A DNA stretch of 20,528 nt from JBMNUL01 sp050946255 (GCA_050946255.1 JBMNUL010000034.1:1-20528); one strand, 5' to 3'. Shown: positions 1 through 7,896, counted from the stretch's first letter. Notes: generated by a model from the sequence alone, not told the origin. A program made the numbers and translations.

Positions 1-450
1 TATGTCTACCAGGTCACCTAGAACGACGATGGAGTGAGCGGCTACACCTATGATGATTCCGTCTACGAGGTCACATATGTGGTTTACCAGGATAACGACG
101 GCAACGTGGTAAGCGAACGTACGATCACCAAAGACGGTGAGGAAGTAACAGCTGCGACCTTCTCGTTCTCGAACGATTTCAATGCCGATCTGGTCATTAA
201 CGGAAACGATGATGCGGAGAACTCTGGAAACTACTCGGACGATGGCAGTTCATCCTCAGGAAGTAGCAGTTCCAGCACCACCAGCACCACCACCAGTTCA
301 AGCTCCTCGGGGAACTCAAGCGGATCTTCGAATCTCCCCAGGACTGGAGACAGCGTGCTTCCGCTGGTCATAACGCTCACCGTGTTCTGCGCAGGTGCGA
401 TAACCATTGCCGTGGCTTTGACACGCAGGCGCAGGAGCGATAGGAAATAG
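1..450 (+). CDS. LPXTG-anchored pilin-like surface protein, C-terminal part (5' end outside window, in-frame TAG near edge)
   Basis: This is the C-terminal end of a sortase-anchored cell-wall protein. Reading frame 1 from the first base gives a segment (YVYQVT, stop, NDDG, then SGYTYDDSVYEV and a later FSFSNDF) with the pattern of an FctA-type pilin isopeptide-linkage domain. A Ser/Thr-rich spacer follows at about 187-333, then an LPRTG sorting motif (334-348), a hydrophobic span and an RRRR-containing tail. This order is the standard sortase substrate signal. The TAG at 19-21 falls where this domain family usually has a Glu, so GAG may have become TAG by one base. Downstream of it the frame is open from a GTG at 34, but no convincing ribosome site precedes that codon, so 34 is probably not a real start. 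The part in view is the end of a longer gene, either intact with a sequence error or a pseudogene. Confidence is high for the class and low for integrity. Confidence 0.8.
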
Positions 451-484
451 AGGATGTAGCATAGCGCGAAATCCTTGATGTGAC

Positions 485-519
485 GAAGGGGCGAGATTGA
501 AATCTCGCCCCTTCTTTTT
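485..519 (+). terminator. Rho-independent terminator after the surface protein
   Basis: An inverted repeat of 13-14 bp (485-498 with 501-514, loop about TGAA) is followed by a T-rich run (TTCTTTTTCC). It lies 35 bases after the stop codon of the surface-protein gene. Stem length, tight loop and T tail make it a strong intrinsic terminator. Confidence 0.9.
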
Positions 520-705
520 CCTCCCCCTCACCAAATGAGTTTTTTTCTCATACAAAGGCATCCAAGCTCAGCACGACGCAGGTTGAACAAAGGGGAGGGG
601 AGGAATCTGAATGAAAGGGATTTTCTCAAATTCAGCAACCTTGCAACACAAGATTTTTAGGGACGTGCAAACAAACTTTTTGAATCCGAAATGAAAATAA
701 AGGTT

Positions 706-1299
706 CTACTTAGCTGCTCGGCTCTCGGCGTCTTTGCTCTTTGCAGCCTCTGCCTTGTTGTCCTTGTATCCCTGGCGAATAAAACCGAGAAGCGACATTG
801 CCACGCCATCGTCAATTAGAGCAACCATCTTGATGAGCTCGCCGGGACGGACATAGATGGTCTCTGGCATCGAGCCGAGCAAGGTTGCCTTGGCGAGGAT
901 CTGTCCGTTCTTCATTTTCACGGATGTAACCTTGGCTAGGTCGTTTCCGGTTTTATTGAAGAACTGTGCTTTCTTCGTTTCGATCATGAACGGCACAGCC
1001 ATTGCGTCGATGCATGTGAGGAGGCAACCCCAAAGGATCAGGCTCCAACCAGTTCCTACCATGACAAGGCCGATGATCCCATCAATCAAGGCCACGATTC
1101 CCAGAACCACGTTGACCCAAGCTAGAGATTTTGCTGTCTTATGCGAAGTCATGCAGAATCCACATATCGCTGCAACAACACCGCATGCAACGCCCACCGC
1201 TGCAATGGGCATGCTCAAATTGAACATTCCAAACACCAGTGGGGCGACTGCGAGCAAAATGCCCGCAATTCCCGAGATTATTCCCATTAGCTTTACCAT
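706..1299 (-). CDS. Small multi-span membrane protein of unknown function
   Basis: I do not recognise this 197-residue protein. The start is placed at the ATG at 1299 because a good ribosome site (GAAGGGTGG) lies just upstream. A longer reading from 1428 would add 43 residues with no such site. The first ~115 residues are hydrophobic and rich in Gly/Ala/Val, with about four membrane segments (around 3-25, 28-47, 56-78 and 80-100). The C-terminal third is soluble and ends in a charged, Ala/Lys-rich tail. It lies on the same strand as the FAD oxidoreductase at 1533-3137, about 230 bases downstream of it with a GC-rich hairpin between, so it may be a separate transcript. Its function is unknown. 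Confidence 0.7.
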   Translation of the reverse strand: MVKLMGIISGIAGILLAVAPLVFGMFNLSMPIAAVGVACGVVAAICGFCMTSHKTAKSLAWVNVVLGIVALIDGIIGLVMVGTGWSLILWGCLLTCIDAMAVPFMIETKKAQFFNKTGNDLAKVTSVKMKNGQILAKATLLGSMPETIYVRPGELIKMVALIDDGVAMSLLGFIRQGYKDNKAEAAKSKDAESRAAK

Positions 1300-1483
1300 G
1301 ATGTAAATCCACCCTTCTACATGACACAGAACATCGCCTCTTGCTGATAACGTCACGCGCATAAGTGGCCAAGACCACCCCGCAGAAACCTGTTGAAGCG
1401 GGAATCCACTGCGGCATGCAGAATGCACAAGAGGCTCCAGGCCGTCTGATTCGGCATGGTTTTTCGATGCTGTTGAGTAATTT

Positions 1484-1507
1484 GGGGGACGTCTTCCGAC
1501 GCCCCCC
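1484..1507 (-). terminator. GC-rich hairpin downstream of the FAD oxidoreductase (weak terminator candidate)
   Basis: On the minus strand a 10-bp stem with one G-T pair (arms about 1498-1507 and 1484-1493) closes a four-base loop. It sits about 25 bases after the oxidoreductase stop at 1533. No real T run follows on either strand (AAATTACTC on the minus strand), so termination efficiency is doubtful. It could instead be an mRNA-end stabiliser. Confidence 0.4.
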
Positions 1508-1532
1508 GTTGTTGATGACCCGCCGCTTTTGT

Positions 1533-3137
1533 CTAATCGACCACGTCGTCGAAATCAATACCACAGTCTTCGAGAACAGTCTGAGCGACCGAACGTCCAC
1601 CAAGGGTCACACCTCCACCTGGATGCGTGTTCTCGCCGCCAAGGTACAAGCCTTCCACCGGTGTGCGGTATTGTCCCAGTTCGGGCACTGGGCGATATGC
1701 CATGTACTGATACATTGCGGCCTTTGCCCCCATGACGGCTCCATGATAAGCTGCCTTGTCCACGCGGGAGTAATCCAAAGGTGACATGATCTTTGATCCG
1801 AGAATGTCGTCTCTGGTCATGTTCGTCGTATAAGTGCAGAATGCATCATAAGAACGAGCCGAGTAGTCTTCCTTCAGGGTATCCCAGTTATTAGCATCGC
1901 CATTGACGTCCCAAGGCACGAACACCCACAGCGCCTGGATAGCCTTTCCCTCTGGTGCACGGGCGGGATCTGCGCGAGTCGAGATGAGGGACATGATGCG
2001 AGCCTTCGGGTCGGGCAGCTGCTTCTTGCGAACATCGGTCCAGAACTGGATGTACTCATCGAGCTTCGTTGTAATCAGGCACATCTCCGTGCCAACCTGC
2101 GTTACCGGGTTTTCTCCTATGAATACAGGGTCGTGGTCGAGTGCGATGTGAGTCATGAAGCCCACGGCTGATGGATCCTGGATGCGGTCAATCTCGTCTC
2201 TGAGCCCTTCGTCTAGTGGAGTATCGAGCCATTCGTTCATTGTGAGCTTGGGATGGATTGTGGAAATGATGGCCTTGTTGGCATGATAGACCTCGCCGCC
2301 CTCGGTCTCGACCGCCACGGCGCGTCCGTCCTTCGTGATGATCTTGTTGACTGGGCTGTTCTTCAAAATGGTTCCGCCGTTGTCTAGGATGCTCTGCTGC
2401 AGGGCGTTTACCAGGCTGATCATCCCACCACGCGGGAAACCGGCTGTCGAGCCGGGGATGTGCTGTGTGGCAACGAGAGTCAAGACGTAAAGCGCGCTGC
2501 CGCCTTCGAAGGGGTCTACAAGTGCTTCAGAAGCATAGTTGAGCAGATAGACCATCGTTCGCTCGTCTTCGAACCAAGGCTCGATCATCTCATAAGCTGA
2601 CATGAACAGCGCCTTGATGAGCTCCTTGCCCAAAGGCATCGTGTCCAGCTCTGCGAAAAGGGCTCCCATGCTCGGCGGTGCTGCGTTCATTCCCATCTGC
2701 ATCATTCCGACCATAGGCGAGACGTATTCGTAGAACTTCTTGTATGCTACGGCGTCATGCTTGGAATACTTGGCGATCTCCTCGCACATGCGATCGATGT
2801 TGTCCCACACGGGGAGAACCGTTCCATCTTGGAACACATTGACGACGGCCGGGCGCTCTGGAGGGCAGAGGTTGAGGTCTAGGCCGTATTTTCCGATAAG
2901 CCCGAGCTCATCCTGCTGGATGCAGGGACTGCCGAGTCCGAAGATGAAACCGGTTGCAGCGAGGTCGTGTTTGAATCCCGGTACCGTCAGCTCTGTTGTG
3001 TAGGTCCTTCCTCCAATATGGTCCTCAGCTTCGAGGAGAAGCGTGTCGAATCCCCCCTTCGCCAAATATGCAGCTGTGGTGAGACCATTTTGACCTGCTC
3101 CGATGACGATTGCGTCATACGTGTTGTCCTTGCCCAT
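1533..3137 (-). CDS. Phytoene-desaturase-like FAD-dependent oxidoreductase (COG1233 type)
   Basis: This 534-residue flavoprotein belongs to the amine-oxidase/phytoene-desaturase superfamily. The N-terminus has the dinucleotide-binding fold: DAIVIGAGQNGLTTAAYLAK near residues 8-27, followed by an acidic strand end and GGRTYT, as expected for FAD. The C-terminus has GLYLGGENTHPGGGVTLGG, the second FAD-contacting motif of carotenoid desaturases and PYROXD2-like proteins. Length is normal for the family. The start ATG at 3137 is preceded by GGGAGG at good spacing. The protein has no signal peptide, so it is probably cytoplasmic. It is divergent from LuxR regulator 1 (3723) across a 585-base gap, and such pairs in Eggerthellaceae often consist of a regulator and its target enzyme. 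The substrate cannot be read from sequence; carotenoid, steroid-like or aromatic substrates are all possible. Confidence 0.88.
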   Translation of the reverse strand: MGKDNTYDAIVIGAGQNGLTTAAYLAKGGFDTLLLEAEDHIGGRTYTTELTVPGFKHDLAATGFIFGLGSPCIQQDELGLIGKYGLDLNLCPPERPAVVNVFQDGTVLPVWDNIDRMCEEIAKYSKHDAVAYKKFYEYVSPMVGMMQMGMNAAPPSMGALFAELDTMPLGKELIKALFMSAYEMIEPWFEDERTMVYLLNYASEALVDPFEGGSALYVLTLVATQHIPGSTAGFPRGGMISLVNALQQSILDNGGTILKNSPVNKIITKDGRAVAVETEGGEVYHANKAIISTIHPKLTMNEWLDTPLDEGLRDEIDRIQDPSAVGFMTHIALDHDPVFIGENPVTQVGTEMCLITTKLDEYIQFWTDVRKKQLPDPKARIMSLISTRADPARAPEGKAIQALWVFVPWDVNGDANNWDTLKEDYSARSYDAFCTYTTNMTRDDILGSKIMSPLDYSRVDKAAYHGAVMGAKAAMYQYMAYRPVPELGQYRTPVEGLYLGGENTHPGGGVTLGGRSVAQTVLEDCGIDFDDVVD

Positions 3138-3351
3138 CGAAACCTCCCTTTCTTAGTCTCCTCGCATGCCGACACCTTTTTCATTGGCATCTCCTTTGCA
3201 AGGAATCTGGCATTTTCTGGCTGGACGCAAAGTACAACGCTGCTCATTCTGCCAACAACCCCCTGAGCGGGTATTTCTTTCTTCCTTCCTAAATTCCCCC
3301 GTGGTGGGGGATAGCCAATTCACCCGGTCAATCCAATAATTGAGCTGAAAG

Positions 3352-3580
3352 AAATTGCGTGTTGTTGCAGTGGGGAGACACGAAGCAGGACGTAAAGAAG
3401 TTGCGGGATGTCGCAGTGGAGAGGCAAAAACAGAACGCAAGAAGTTGCGGAAAGCTGCAGTGGGGAGGCACGAAGCAGGACGTAAATAAGTTGCGGAATG
3501 TTTCTATGGGATGGCGCGAGATCCAACGGCAGGAAGTTCCAAAGAGCTGCAGTACTAAGGTGTGGAATTCAACGGCTTGT
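3352..3580. repeat. Degenerate 46-base tandem repeat, about five units
   Basis: Units start at about 3352, 3398, 3442, 3488 and 3534 and are 46, 44, 46, 46 and about 47 bases long. Each opens with a variant of AAGTTGCGG. The first three carry GCAGTGGGGAG or a variant, and units 1 and 3 share CACGAAGCAGGACGTAAA. Units 4 and 5 are more diverged. The period is not a multiple of three and the open frames across it are not conserved between units, so it is most likely non-coding. Confidence 0.8.
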
Positions 3581-3678
3581 AGCTGAGAATCAGCTCCAGT
3601 GTGCCCAATGTAAAATTCAATAATAAGCAAGCTATATATTGTTTTGTTATCAGCAATGTTTTTTAGAAGTTGTCGGCA

Positions 3679-3697
3679 AGGAGAAAGAGTTTCTCCT
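3679..3697 (+). promoter_or_regulatory. Hairpin in the leader of LuxR 1
   Basis: A perfect 8-bp inverted repeat (AGGAGAAA and TTTCTCCT) with a three-base loop lies just upstream of the ribosome site (about 3705-3714) of the LuxR gene. The left arm contains AGGAG, which would be sequestered in the fold. It could be an operator, an RNA structure affecting translation or mRNA decay, or chance. No T run follows, so it is not a terminator. Confidence 0.45.
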
Positions 3698-3722
3698 AGC
3701 CTTTAGGTGAAGGACGGTTCAG

Positions 3723-5198
3723 TTGAGTGAAGAATTGAGCAAAGCTTCATCAAAAATTACCCGTTCGAAATCTGCGAGCTCATCGCAGGCACGCAGGTCA
3801 AATGATAGGGGAAACGCTGGTTCAGCGGCTTCGGTCCTCTTGTTTCTCACCTGTCTTGCTACTTGGGCCTGGGCATCTAGCGTATTCAGATTCTCGGAAC
3901 TTGGATCCAGAGATATTGCCTCGCAGCAGGCCATCCCCCTGATATTCACTGGAATCGCATTCTGGGCGACTCTCCTAATTGTCAACGAACGACGTTCCAT
4001 GGGTAAATTAGCTGGTGGAGCTGCGCTCCATACACGCCCCGAACTCATTCTCGGTCTCATCGGCATTGTCGGCGAGGCGCTGGCGAACTCTGAACTTCCA
4101 GGAATAACGCCAATATTGGCTGGCGTCTTGAACATCCTCGGTACAGTTCTCACCTCTGTTGCGTTTGCCCTTGCATGCTTGGGTTTTTGGATATGCTGCA
4201 AGCATTTCCGCCTGAAGCACTTGATTGCCCTGATCATTCTGGCGTTCTTTTCAGCTTGTCTATTGCTTTGGGCACTTCAGACCTTCAAGGGGACACCGGT
4301 TTCTTCCGTGTTTCCAGCATTCGACTATCTACTGCTATGGTTGATTCAGAAACGCTATCCCTTCGATAGCGCAGAGACAAACGAGAGCGATTTCGAGTTC
4401 AAGCTTGCGAACAAGAACAGCGTGGGTGATTTTCTTATCGGCGGGTCACTCGGTCTGTTCCTGCTCGTATATCCCTTCGATATGTTCAGCTCCTCGACGC
4501 TCATCCTGATTGTGATAGCGTTGTTCATCGCCGCTGGACTCTCACTGGCAACGCGCAAGATTCAGAAGCAAAGTCCCAATGATGCGCTATTTGAAATCGG
4601 CATCCCCATAGTTGCTTTCTCTTGGGTTTGCTGCGCAATTGGATTGCCTCCAGAGGTGTTCGTCATCACTCAATTCGTTGGACTTGGATACTCGATCTTT
4701 GTGGACCAGACATTGTTAATTGTCATGGCAGATGAATATTCGATTCCCCCAGACGCTATTGTCTACAACGGCGCATTCCTTGCCCTAGGAATTGCCACAG
4801 GGCTCTACGCGGTGGTGCTCCTTGATGCCCATACTCAGTTAATTGCACCTCTATCGATATTCGTTCTCCTGATTGCTTGCACTCTGCTCGTGAAAGACCG
4901 TCAGCTGAAGTTCGGATGGGTGTCGATGCCTATAGACCCGATGGACATGAGCCGCGACTTTTTCCGATACGCCTGCACTCTTATTGGCAACGAGTATCAC
5001 CTGACCAAACGCGAGCAAGAGGTTTTCCTGCGCATTGCAACTGGTCAAACGCGCAGTGGCATCAGCAACGAGCTGCATATTAGCGAGGAGACCGTGAAGA
5101 GTCATGTCAAGAACATTTACAGGAAGATAGACATCCATTCGCGTCAGGATGCAATCGAGCTCGTCCAGGCAAAGGCTGAAAGCCTGGTGAGACGGTAA
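3723..5198 (+). CDS. LuxR-family transcriptional regulator with multi-span membrane N-terminus (LuxR 1)
   Basis: This 491-residue regulator has a long hydrophobic N-terminal part with roughly 10-12 membrane segments (about residues 30-400). A C-terminal LuxR-type helix-turn-helix follows at about 426-482: LTKREQEVFLRIATGQ, then ISNELHISEETVKSHVKNI, then YRKIDIHSRQDAIELV. This architecture, a membrane sensor fused directly to a DNA-binding domain, is widespread in Eggerthella and relatives. There the genes typically sit next to the oxidoreductases they control. The start is a TTG at 3723, with AGGTGAAGGA upstream at usable spacing. It is divergent from the FAD oxidoreductase at 1533-3137 and followed by the HxlR gene in the same direction, so either neighbour could be its target. 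The ligand is unknown. The stop codon lies within the first unit of an 8-base tandem repeat. Confidence 0.9.
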   Translation: MSEELSKASSKITRSKSASSSQARRSNDRGNAGSAASVLLFLTCLATWAWASSVFRFSELGSRDIASQQAIPLIFTGIAFWATLLIVNERRSMGKLAGGAALHTRPELILGLIGIVGEALANSELPGITPILAGVLNILGTVLTSVAFALACLGFWICCKHFRLKHLIALIILAFFSACLLLWALQTFKGTPVSSVFPAFDYLLLWLIQKRYPFDSAETNESDFEFKLANKNSVGDFLIGGSLGLFLLVYPFDMFSSSTLILIVIALFIAAGLSLATRKIQKQSPNDALFEIGIPIVAFSWVCCAIGLPPEVFVITQFVGLGYSIFVDQTLLIVMADEYSIPPDAIVYNGAFLALGIATGLYAVVLLDAHTQLIAPLSIFVLLIACTLLVKDRQLKFGWVSMPIDPMDMSRDFFRYACTLIGNEYHLTKREQEVFLRIATGQTRSGISNELHISEETVKSHVKNIYRKIDIHSRQDAIELVQAKAESLVRR

Positions 5199-5238
5199 CG
5201 CGGTAAGACGGTAAGGCGATAACACGGCAAGGCGGCAA
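5191..5238. repeat. Six tandem 8-base units overlapping the LuxR 1 stop codon
   Basis: Six consecutive 8-base units run without interruption: GACGGTAA, CGCGGTAA, GACGGTAA, GGCGATAA, CACGGCAA, GGCGGCAA. The first contains the last codon and TAA stop of LuxR 1. The array ends 18 bases before the -10-like box of the HxlR gene. Degeneracy increases away from the stop. It is a small imperfect microsatellite, possibly from slippage. Confidence 0.75.
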
Positions 5239-5256
5239 TACCTGATAATTAGCTTG

Positions 5257-5262
5257 TATAAT
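5257..5262 (+). promoter_or_regulatory. -10 box (TATAAT) of the HxlR gene
   Basis: A perfect TATAAT at 5257-5262 is preceded by TG. A matching -35 is not evident 17 bases upstream (GGCAAT). If used, transcription would start near 5269. This makes the TTG at 5254 impossible as a start codon and supports the TTG at 5299, which has AAGGGGG at 5287-5293. Confidence 0.55.
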
Positions 5263-5298
5263 CAAACAAACGATTCAATTTCTCTCAAGGGGGTCGCC

Positions 5299-5772
5299 TT
5301 GCCTAGCGCTGAAGAAGATCTTTCTACCTGTAGCCTGAATTCCGCAGTAATGATATTCGTGGGGAAGTGGAAGGCTTCAATTCTCTGGTACCTCAGTCTT
5401 TTCGATGAGGGCCGGGCACGCTATGGTGAGCTCAAGCGCAGGATCCCCTGGACTATCTCGCACAAGATGTTCGCTCAGCAATTGCACGAGCTCGAGGCCG
5501 ACGGCATGGTCGACCGCCGCGAGTATGATGACGCAAAGGTCAAGGTCGTAGAATACCAGCTCACCGAGAAGGCACGACTTCTCATGCCCGCCTTGCAGTA
5601 CATGCGCGATTGGTGCGCAATCTATGAGGAAAGGTTTGGGCCGGATGTCATCAGGCGAAGCCGTGGCGAGCGTACCGAGGATGGTTTCAAGTACGGTTGC
5701 ACGTCCACTTCGGATTCTGGAATGAGTGTCAGCATCGAGTACAATCTCGGCGAACACAACAACGATTTCTAA
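5299..5772 (+). CDS. HxlR-family winged-helix transcriptional regulator
   Basis: This is a 157-residue HxlR-type regulator. The start is set at the TTG at 5299 because AAGGGGG (5287-5293) precedes it with a 5-base spacer. The longer frame from 5254 begins inside a TATAAT box. The family pattern is clear: an N-terminal Cys (C11) before the first helix, then GKWKASILWYLS, YGELKRRIPWTISHKMFAQQ, LHELEADGMVDRREY, a wing (VKVVEYQLTEKARLLMPAL) and MRDWC. The ~40-residue C-terminal tail is a little longer than usual. HxlR proteins act as dimers on palindromes. Some members sense electrophiles or quinones through the conserved N-terminal Cys, which is relevant if the neighbourhood handles catechol-like compounds. 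The perfect palindrome at 5881-5908, about 110 bases downstream and before the next enzyme gene, is the obvious candidate operator. Confidence 0.92.
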   Translation: MPSAEEDLSTCSLNSAVMIFVGKWKASILWYLSLFDEGRARYGELKRRIPWTISHKMFAQQLHELEADGMVDRREYDDAKVKVVEYQLTEKARLLMPALQYMRDWCAIYEERFGPDVIRRSRGERTEDGFKYGCTSTSDSGMSVSIEYNLGEHNNDF

Positions 5773-5880
5773 GCGACCCATCCGTTTGAGCTGCTCGCAA
5801 AATATTTGATTGACCAACTGCCAAACATAAAGTGAATCTGGCTCAACTTTTCTAGGGATACCCGGCCTTTCCGGCTTCTA

Positions 5881-5908
5881 ACTTTGAAGTAAGGTCTTAC
5901 TTCAAAGT
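5881..5908. promoter_or_regulatory. Perfect 13+13 palindrome, candidate HxlR operator
   Basis: ACTTTGAAGTAAG (5881-5893), the two bases GT, then CTTACTTCAAAGT (5896-5908) form a perfect inverted repeat. It sits between the HxlR gene and the FAD oxidoreductase gene and ends six bases before a TTGACT -35 box. No T run follows, so it is not a terminator. It is most likely a dimer-binding operator, with the neighbouring HxlR protein as first candidate. Confidence 0.75.
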
Positions 5909-5914
5909 GCGTAA

Positions 5915-5943
5915 TTGACTCCCTTTTTCCCTGTCCGTAATTT
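5915..5943 (+). promoter_or_regulatory. Sigma70-type promoter of the FAD oxidoreductase gene
   Basis: TTGACT (5915-5920), a 17-base spacer and TAATTT (5938-5943) match the -35/-10 consensus well. Transcription would start near 5950, about 55 bases before the chosen ATG at 6006. The palindrome at 5881-5908 lies immediately upstream of the -35, a position suited to activation or to repression by occlusion. Confidence 0.65.
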
Positions 5944-6005
5944 TTAAACCAGAGGACGTCGGAGAGACATCCAACAAGGGTCCAGACATGTTCAAGGGAG
6001 GCAAC

Positions 6006-7865
6006 ATGAGTTCACAAGACAAGGCTAAGGGCGTGCTCGTAGAAGCTGAGATGTTTGACAATTATGGAGGCTGGGAGCTCGATTCCCAGTTCATAAGCTC
6101 GATGGGCTCGTCTTACCTGATTGCACATGGGTGCGGAGATGTGGTGGCCGATGCTACCACAAGCGTCGATATTCCCGCGGGCGAGTACGACGTTTGGGTC
6201 CGTGCCAAGGACTGGGTCCCCGAGTATCATCCCGGACGCTTCCAGGTTCTCGTTAACGATGAGGCGCTCCCTGTGGAGTTCGGTGCCAACCACCAGGATT
6301 GGAACTGGCAGAATGGTGGCACAGTGAAGCTTGACGGCGGCAAGGTGAAGGTTGCCCTGCACGATCTGACAAGCTGGGATGGGCGTTGCGACGCCATCTG
6401 GTTCGCTCCAGTTGGCGCTGAGCTGCCAGCAGGGGAATTCGGGCTCCATATCGATCAGGCATGGCGTGATGAGCTTCTTGGCAACCCCGCTGAGCCCGTC
6501 GACAAGGGGACTTTCGATTTCATCGTCGTCGGCGGCGGCTGCGCTGGATTAGGCGCTGCACTCGCAGCCGGCAGGAACGGCCTCAAGACCGCTCTCATCA
6601 ACGACCGCCCGGTTCTTGGCGGCAATGCCTCCCCAGAGATCGGCCTCATGCCACGAGGTTATGATGCCCCAGCAGTGAAGGTCATGGGCGGACGCGAGGC
6701 TGATGGCGACCTGACCATCACCAAGATGATCGAGAAGCTCGATACCGTCACCGTATTCGCAAACGAGCGCCTCATCGAGGCAAACATGGACGGGGACAAG
6801 ATCGCTTCTATAGTCACGCAGAACATCGTCACAGGTGCAAAGAGCATCTATTCCGCTCCCGAGTACTGCGACGCTTCCGGATTCGCTGCCCTCGGATACG
6901 CGGCCGGCGCCGAGATCCGCACCTACCGCGAGGGGAAGGCCGAGTTCAACGAGCCGAGCGCTCCGAACGAGCCCGACCTAATGCACCATGGCAACACTCT
7001 GATCTACCACGTCGAGATGGCCGACCACCCGGTCGACTACTCCAACATCCCCTGGGCGACTGACGTTTCCAAGGACTTCGGCAGTCTTGACGGAGCCATG
7101 GGCGAGCTCGGCGAGGAGAACCAGTACGGGCCGAAGGTCTTCGAGGAGACCCCCGAGGACGAGGCGGCAATCCGCGCCGAGAACGACAGGATCATGTTCG
7201 ACAGCATGGACAAGTACAACATGTGGCCCCCGTACGAGGTCATCAACATCGGACACCGCACGCACTTCTGGGAGTACGGCCAGTACATGGACATGCGCGT
7301 CCCGGGCAACGAGGAGTTCATCCGCGACCACCTGCTGCGCGCCCTCTACGGCACGATGCACAACGTGAAGGCCGCACATCCGGAGAAGTACCGCAACCTC
7401 ACGTTCGGATGGATCCATCTCAACGCTGCTCGCGGCGAGTACTGCCGTATCGTTGGCGACTACATGCTCAACGAGAACGAGGTCAAGGGGCACGCGGATC
7501 TGTTCGACAACGTCTGCTACAACGACCAGGCATTCTGCCAGCACTTCCCGGGCAACACCAAGTACGACTTCCGCATCAAGAAGTGGGTCTGGGACGCGCG
7601 CGACCACAAGCCTTATGCCATCCCGTTCGGATGCCTCTACTCAAAGAACATCTCCAACATGATGATGGCCGGCAAGCATATCTCCGTCAGCCGCGTGGTC
7701 TCTACCAGCGTCAAGATGATGACCAACGGAATCAACCACGGCCTCGCCACCGGCAACGCCGCAGCGCTCTGCAAGAAGTACAACTGCACTCCGCGCGAGG
7801 TTCGCAACGAGCACATCGACGAGCTCAAGAAGATGGTCGAGGACATGGCCGAACACGAAGCCTAA
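6006..7865 (+). CDS. FAD-dependent oxidoreductase (FAD_oxidored type) with N-terminal beta-sandwich-like domain
   Basis: This 619-residue protein is read from the ATG at 6006, preceded by AAGGGAGG; an ATG at 5988 is an alternative. Residues ~11-135 resemble the carbohydrate-binding-like module attached to some FAD oxidoreductases: VEAEMFDNYGGWELDSQF, AGEYDVWVRAKDW, PGRFQVLVN, KVALHDLTSWDGRCDAIWF. The FAD fold begins at about residue 172: FDFIVVGGGCAGLGAALAAG, then LINDRPVLGGNASPE. Near the C-terminus, AIPFGCLYSKNISNMMMAGKHISVSRV matches the usual second FAD region of the family. No signal peptide is visible, so the protein appears cytoplasmic, unlike many two-domain relatives in Bacteroidetes that are exported. 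It has its own promoter and palindrome upstream and a terminator-like hairpin downstream. The substrate is unknown; the N-terminal domain hints at a glycosylated or sugar-like substrate. It is GC-richer than the regulator genes. Confidence 0.88.
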   Translation: MSSQDKAKGVLVEAEMFDNYGGWELDSQFISSMGSSYLIAHGCGDVVADATTSVDIPAGEYDVWVRAKDWVPEYHPGRFQVLVNDEALPVEFGANHQDWNWQNGGTVKLDGGKVKVALHDLTSWDGRCDAIWFAPVGAELPAGEFGLHIDQAWRDELLGNPAEPVDKGTFDFIVVGGGCAGLGAALAAGRNGLKTALINDRPVLGGNASPEIGLMPRGYDAPAVKVMGGREADGDLTITKMIEKLDTVTVFANERLIEANMDGDKIASIVTQNIVTGAKSIYSAPEYCDASGFAALGYAAGAEIRTYREGKAEFNEPSAPNEPDLMHHGNTLIYHVEMADHPVDYSNIPWATDVSKDFGSLDGAMGELGEENQYGPKVFEETPEDEAAIRAENDRIMFDSMDKYNMWPPYEVINIGHRTHFWEYGQYMDMRVPGNEEFIRDHLLRALYGTMHNVKAAHPEKYRNLTFGWIHLNAARGEYCRIVGDYMLNENEVKGHADLFDNVCYNDQAFCQHFPGNTKYDFRIKKWVWDARDHKPYAIPFGCLYSKNISNMMMAGKHISVSRVVSTSVKMMTNGINHGLATGNAAALCKKYNCTPREVRNEHIDELKKMVEDMAEHEA

Positions 7866-7896
7866 AGCACGGTCCTCAAATAGCTCTGAGTCATTC

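Larger units (their letters stand above)
3138..3722. other. Divergent intergenic region between FAD oxidoreductase and LuxR 1
   Basis: This gap of 585 bases separates the minus-strand oxidoreductase from the plus-strand LuxR gene. It contains a degenerate 46-base tandem repeat (about 3352-3580), an AT-rich stretch at about 3600-3665 suitable for a promoter, and a short hairpin just before the LuxR ribosome site. Short open frames here overlap the repeat and look non-coding. No clear -35/-10 pair with good spacing was found for either gene. Confidence 0.6.

Noticed and set aside
1300..1428. N-terminal extension of the small membrane protein to 1428
   Set aside because: No ribosome site at 1428, whereas GAAGGGTGG sits properly before the ATG at 1299, where the hydrophobic protein begins.
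3352..3580. CRISPR-like array
   Set aside because: Units are contiguous and degenerate, with no unique spacers between identical repeats and no cas genes nearby.
3320..3630. Overlapping minus-strand frames rich in PQLLYVLLR-like repeats
   Set aside because: They arise from the 46-base tandem repeat. The period is not a multiple of three, so the repeated peptides fall in different frames and are not a conserved protein.
6978..7607. 209-codon open frame antisense to the FAD oxidoreductase
   Set aside because: It lies wholly inside a strong gene with high third-position GC, which opens antisense frames. The sequence is Val/Leu/Asp-rich without domain features, and no ribosome site is evident.
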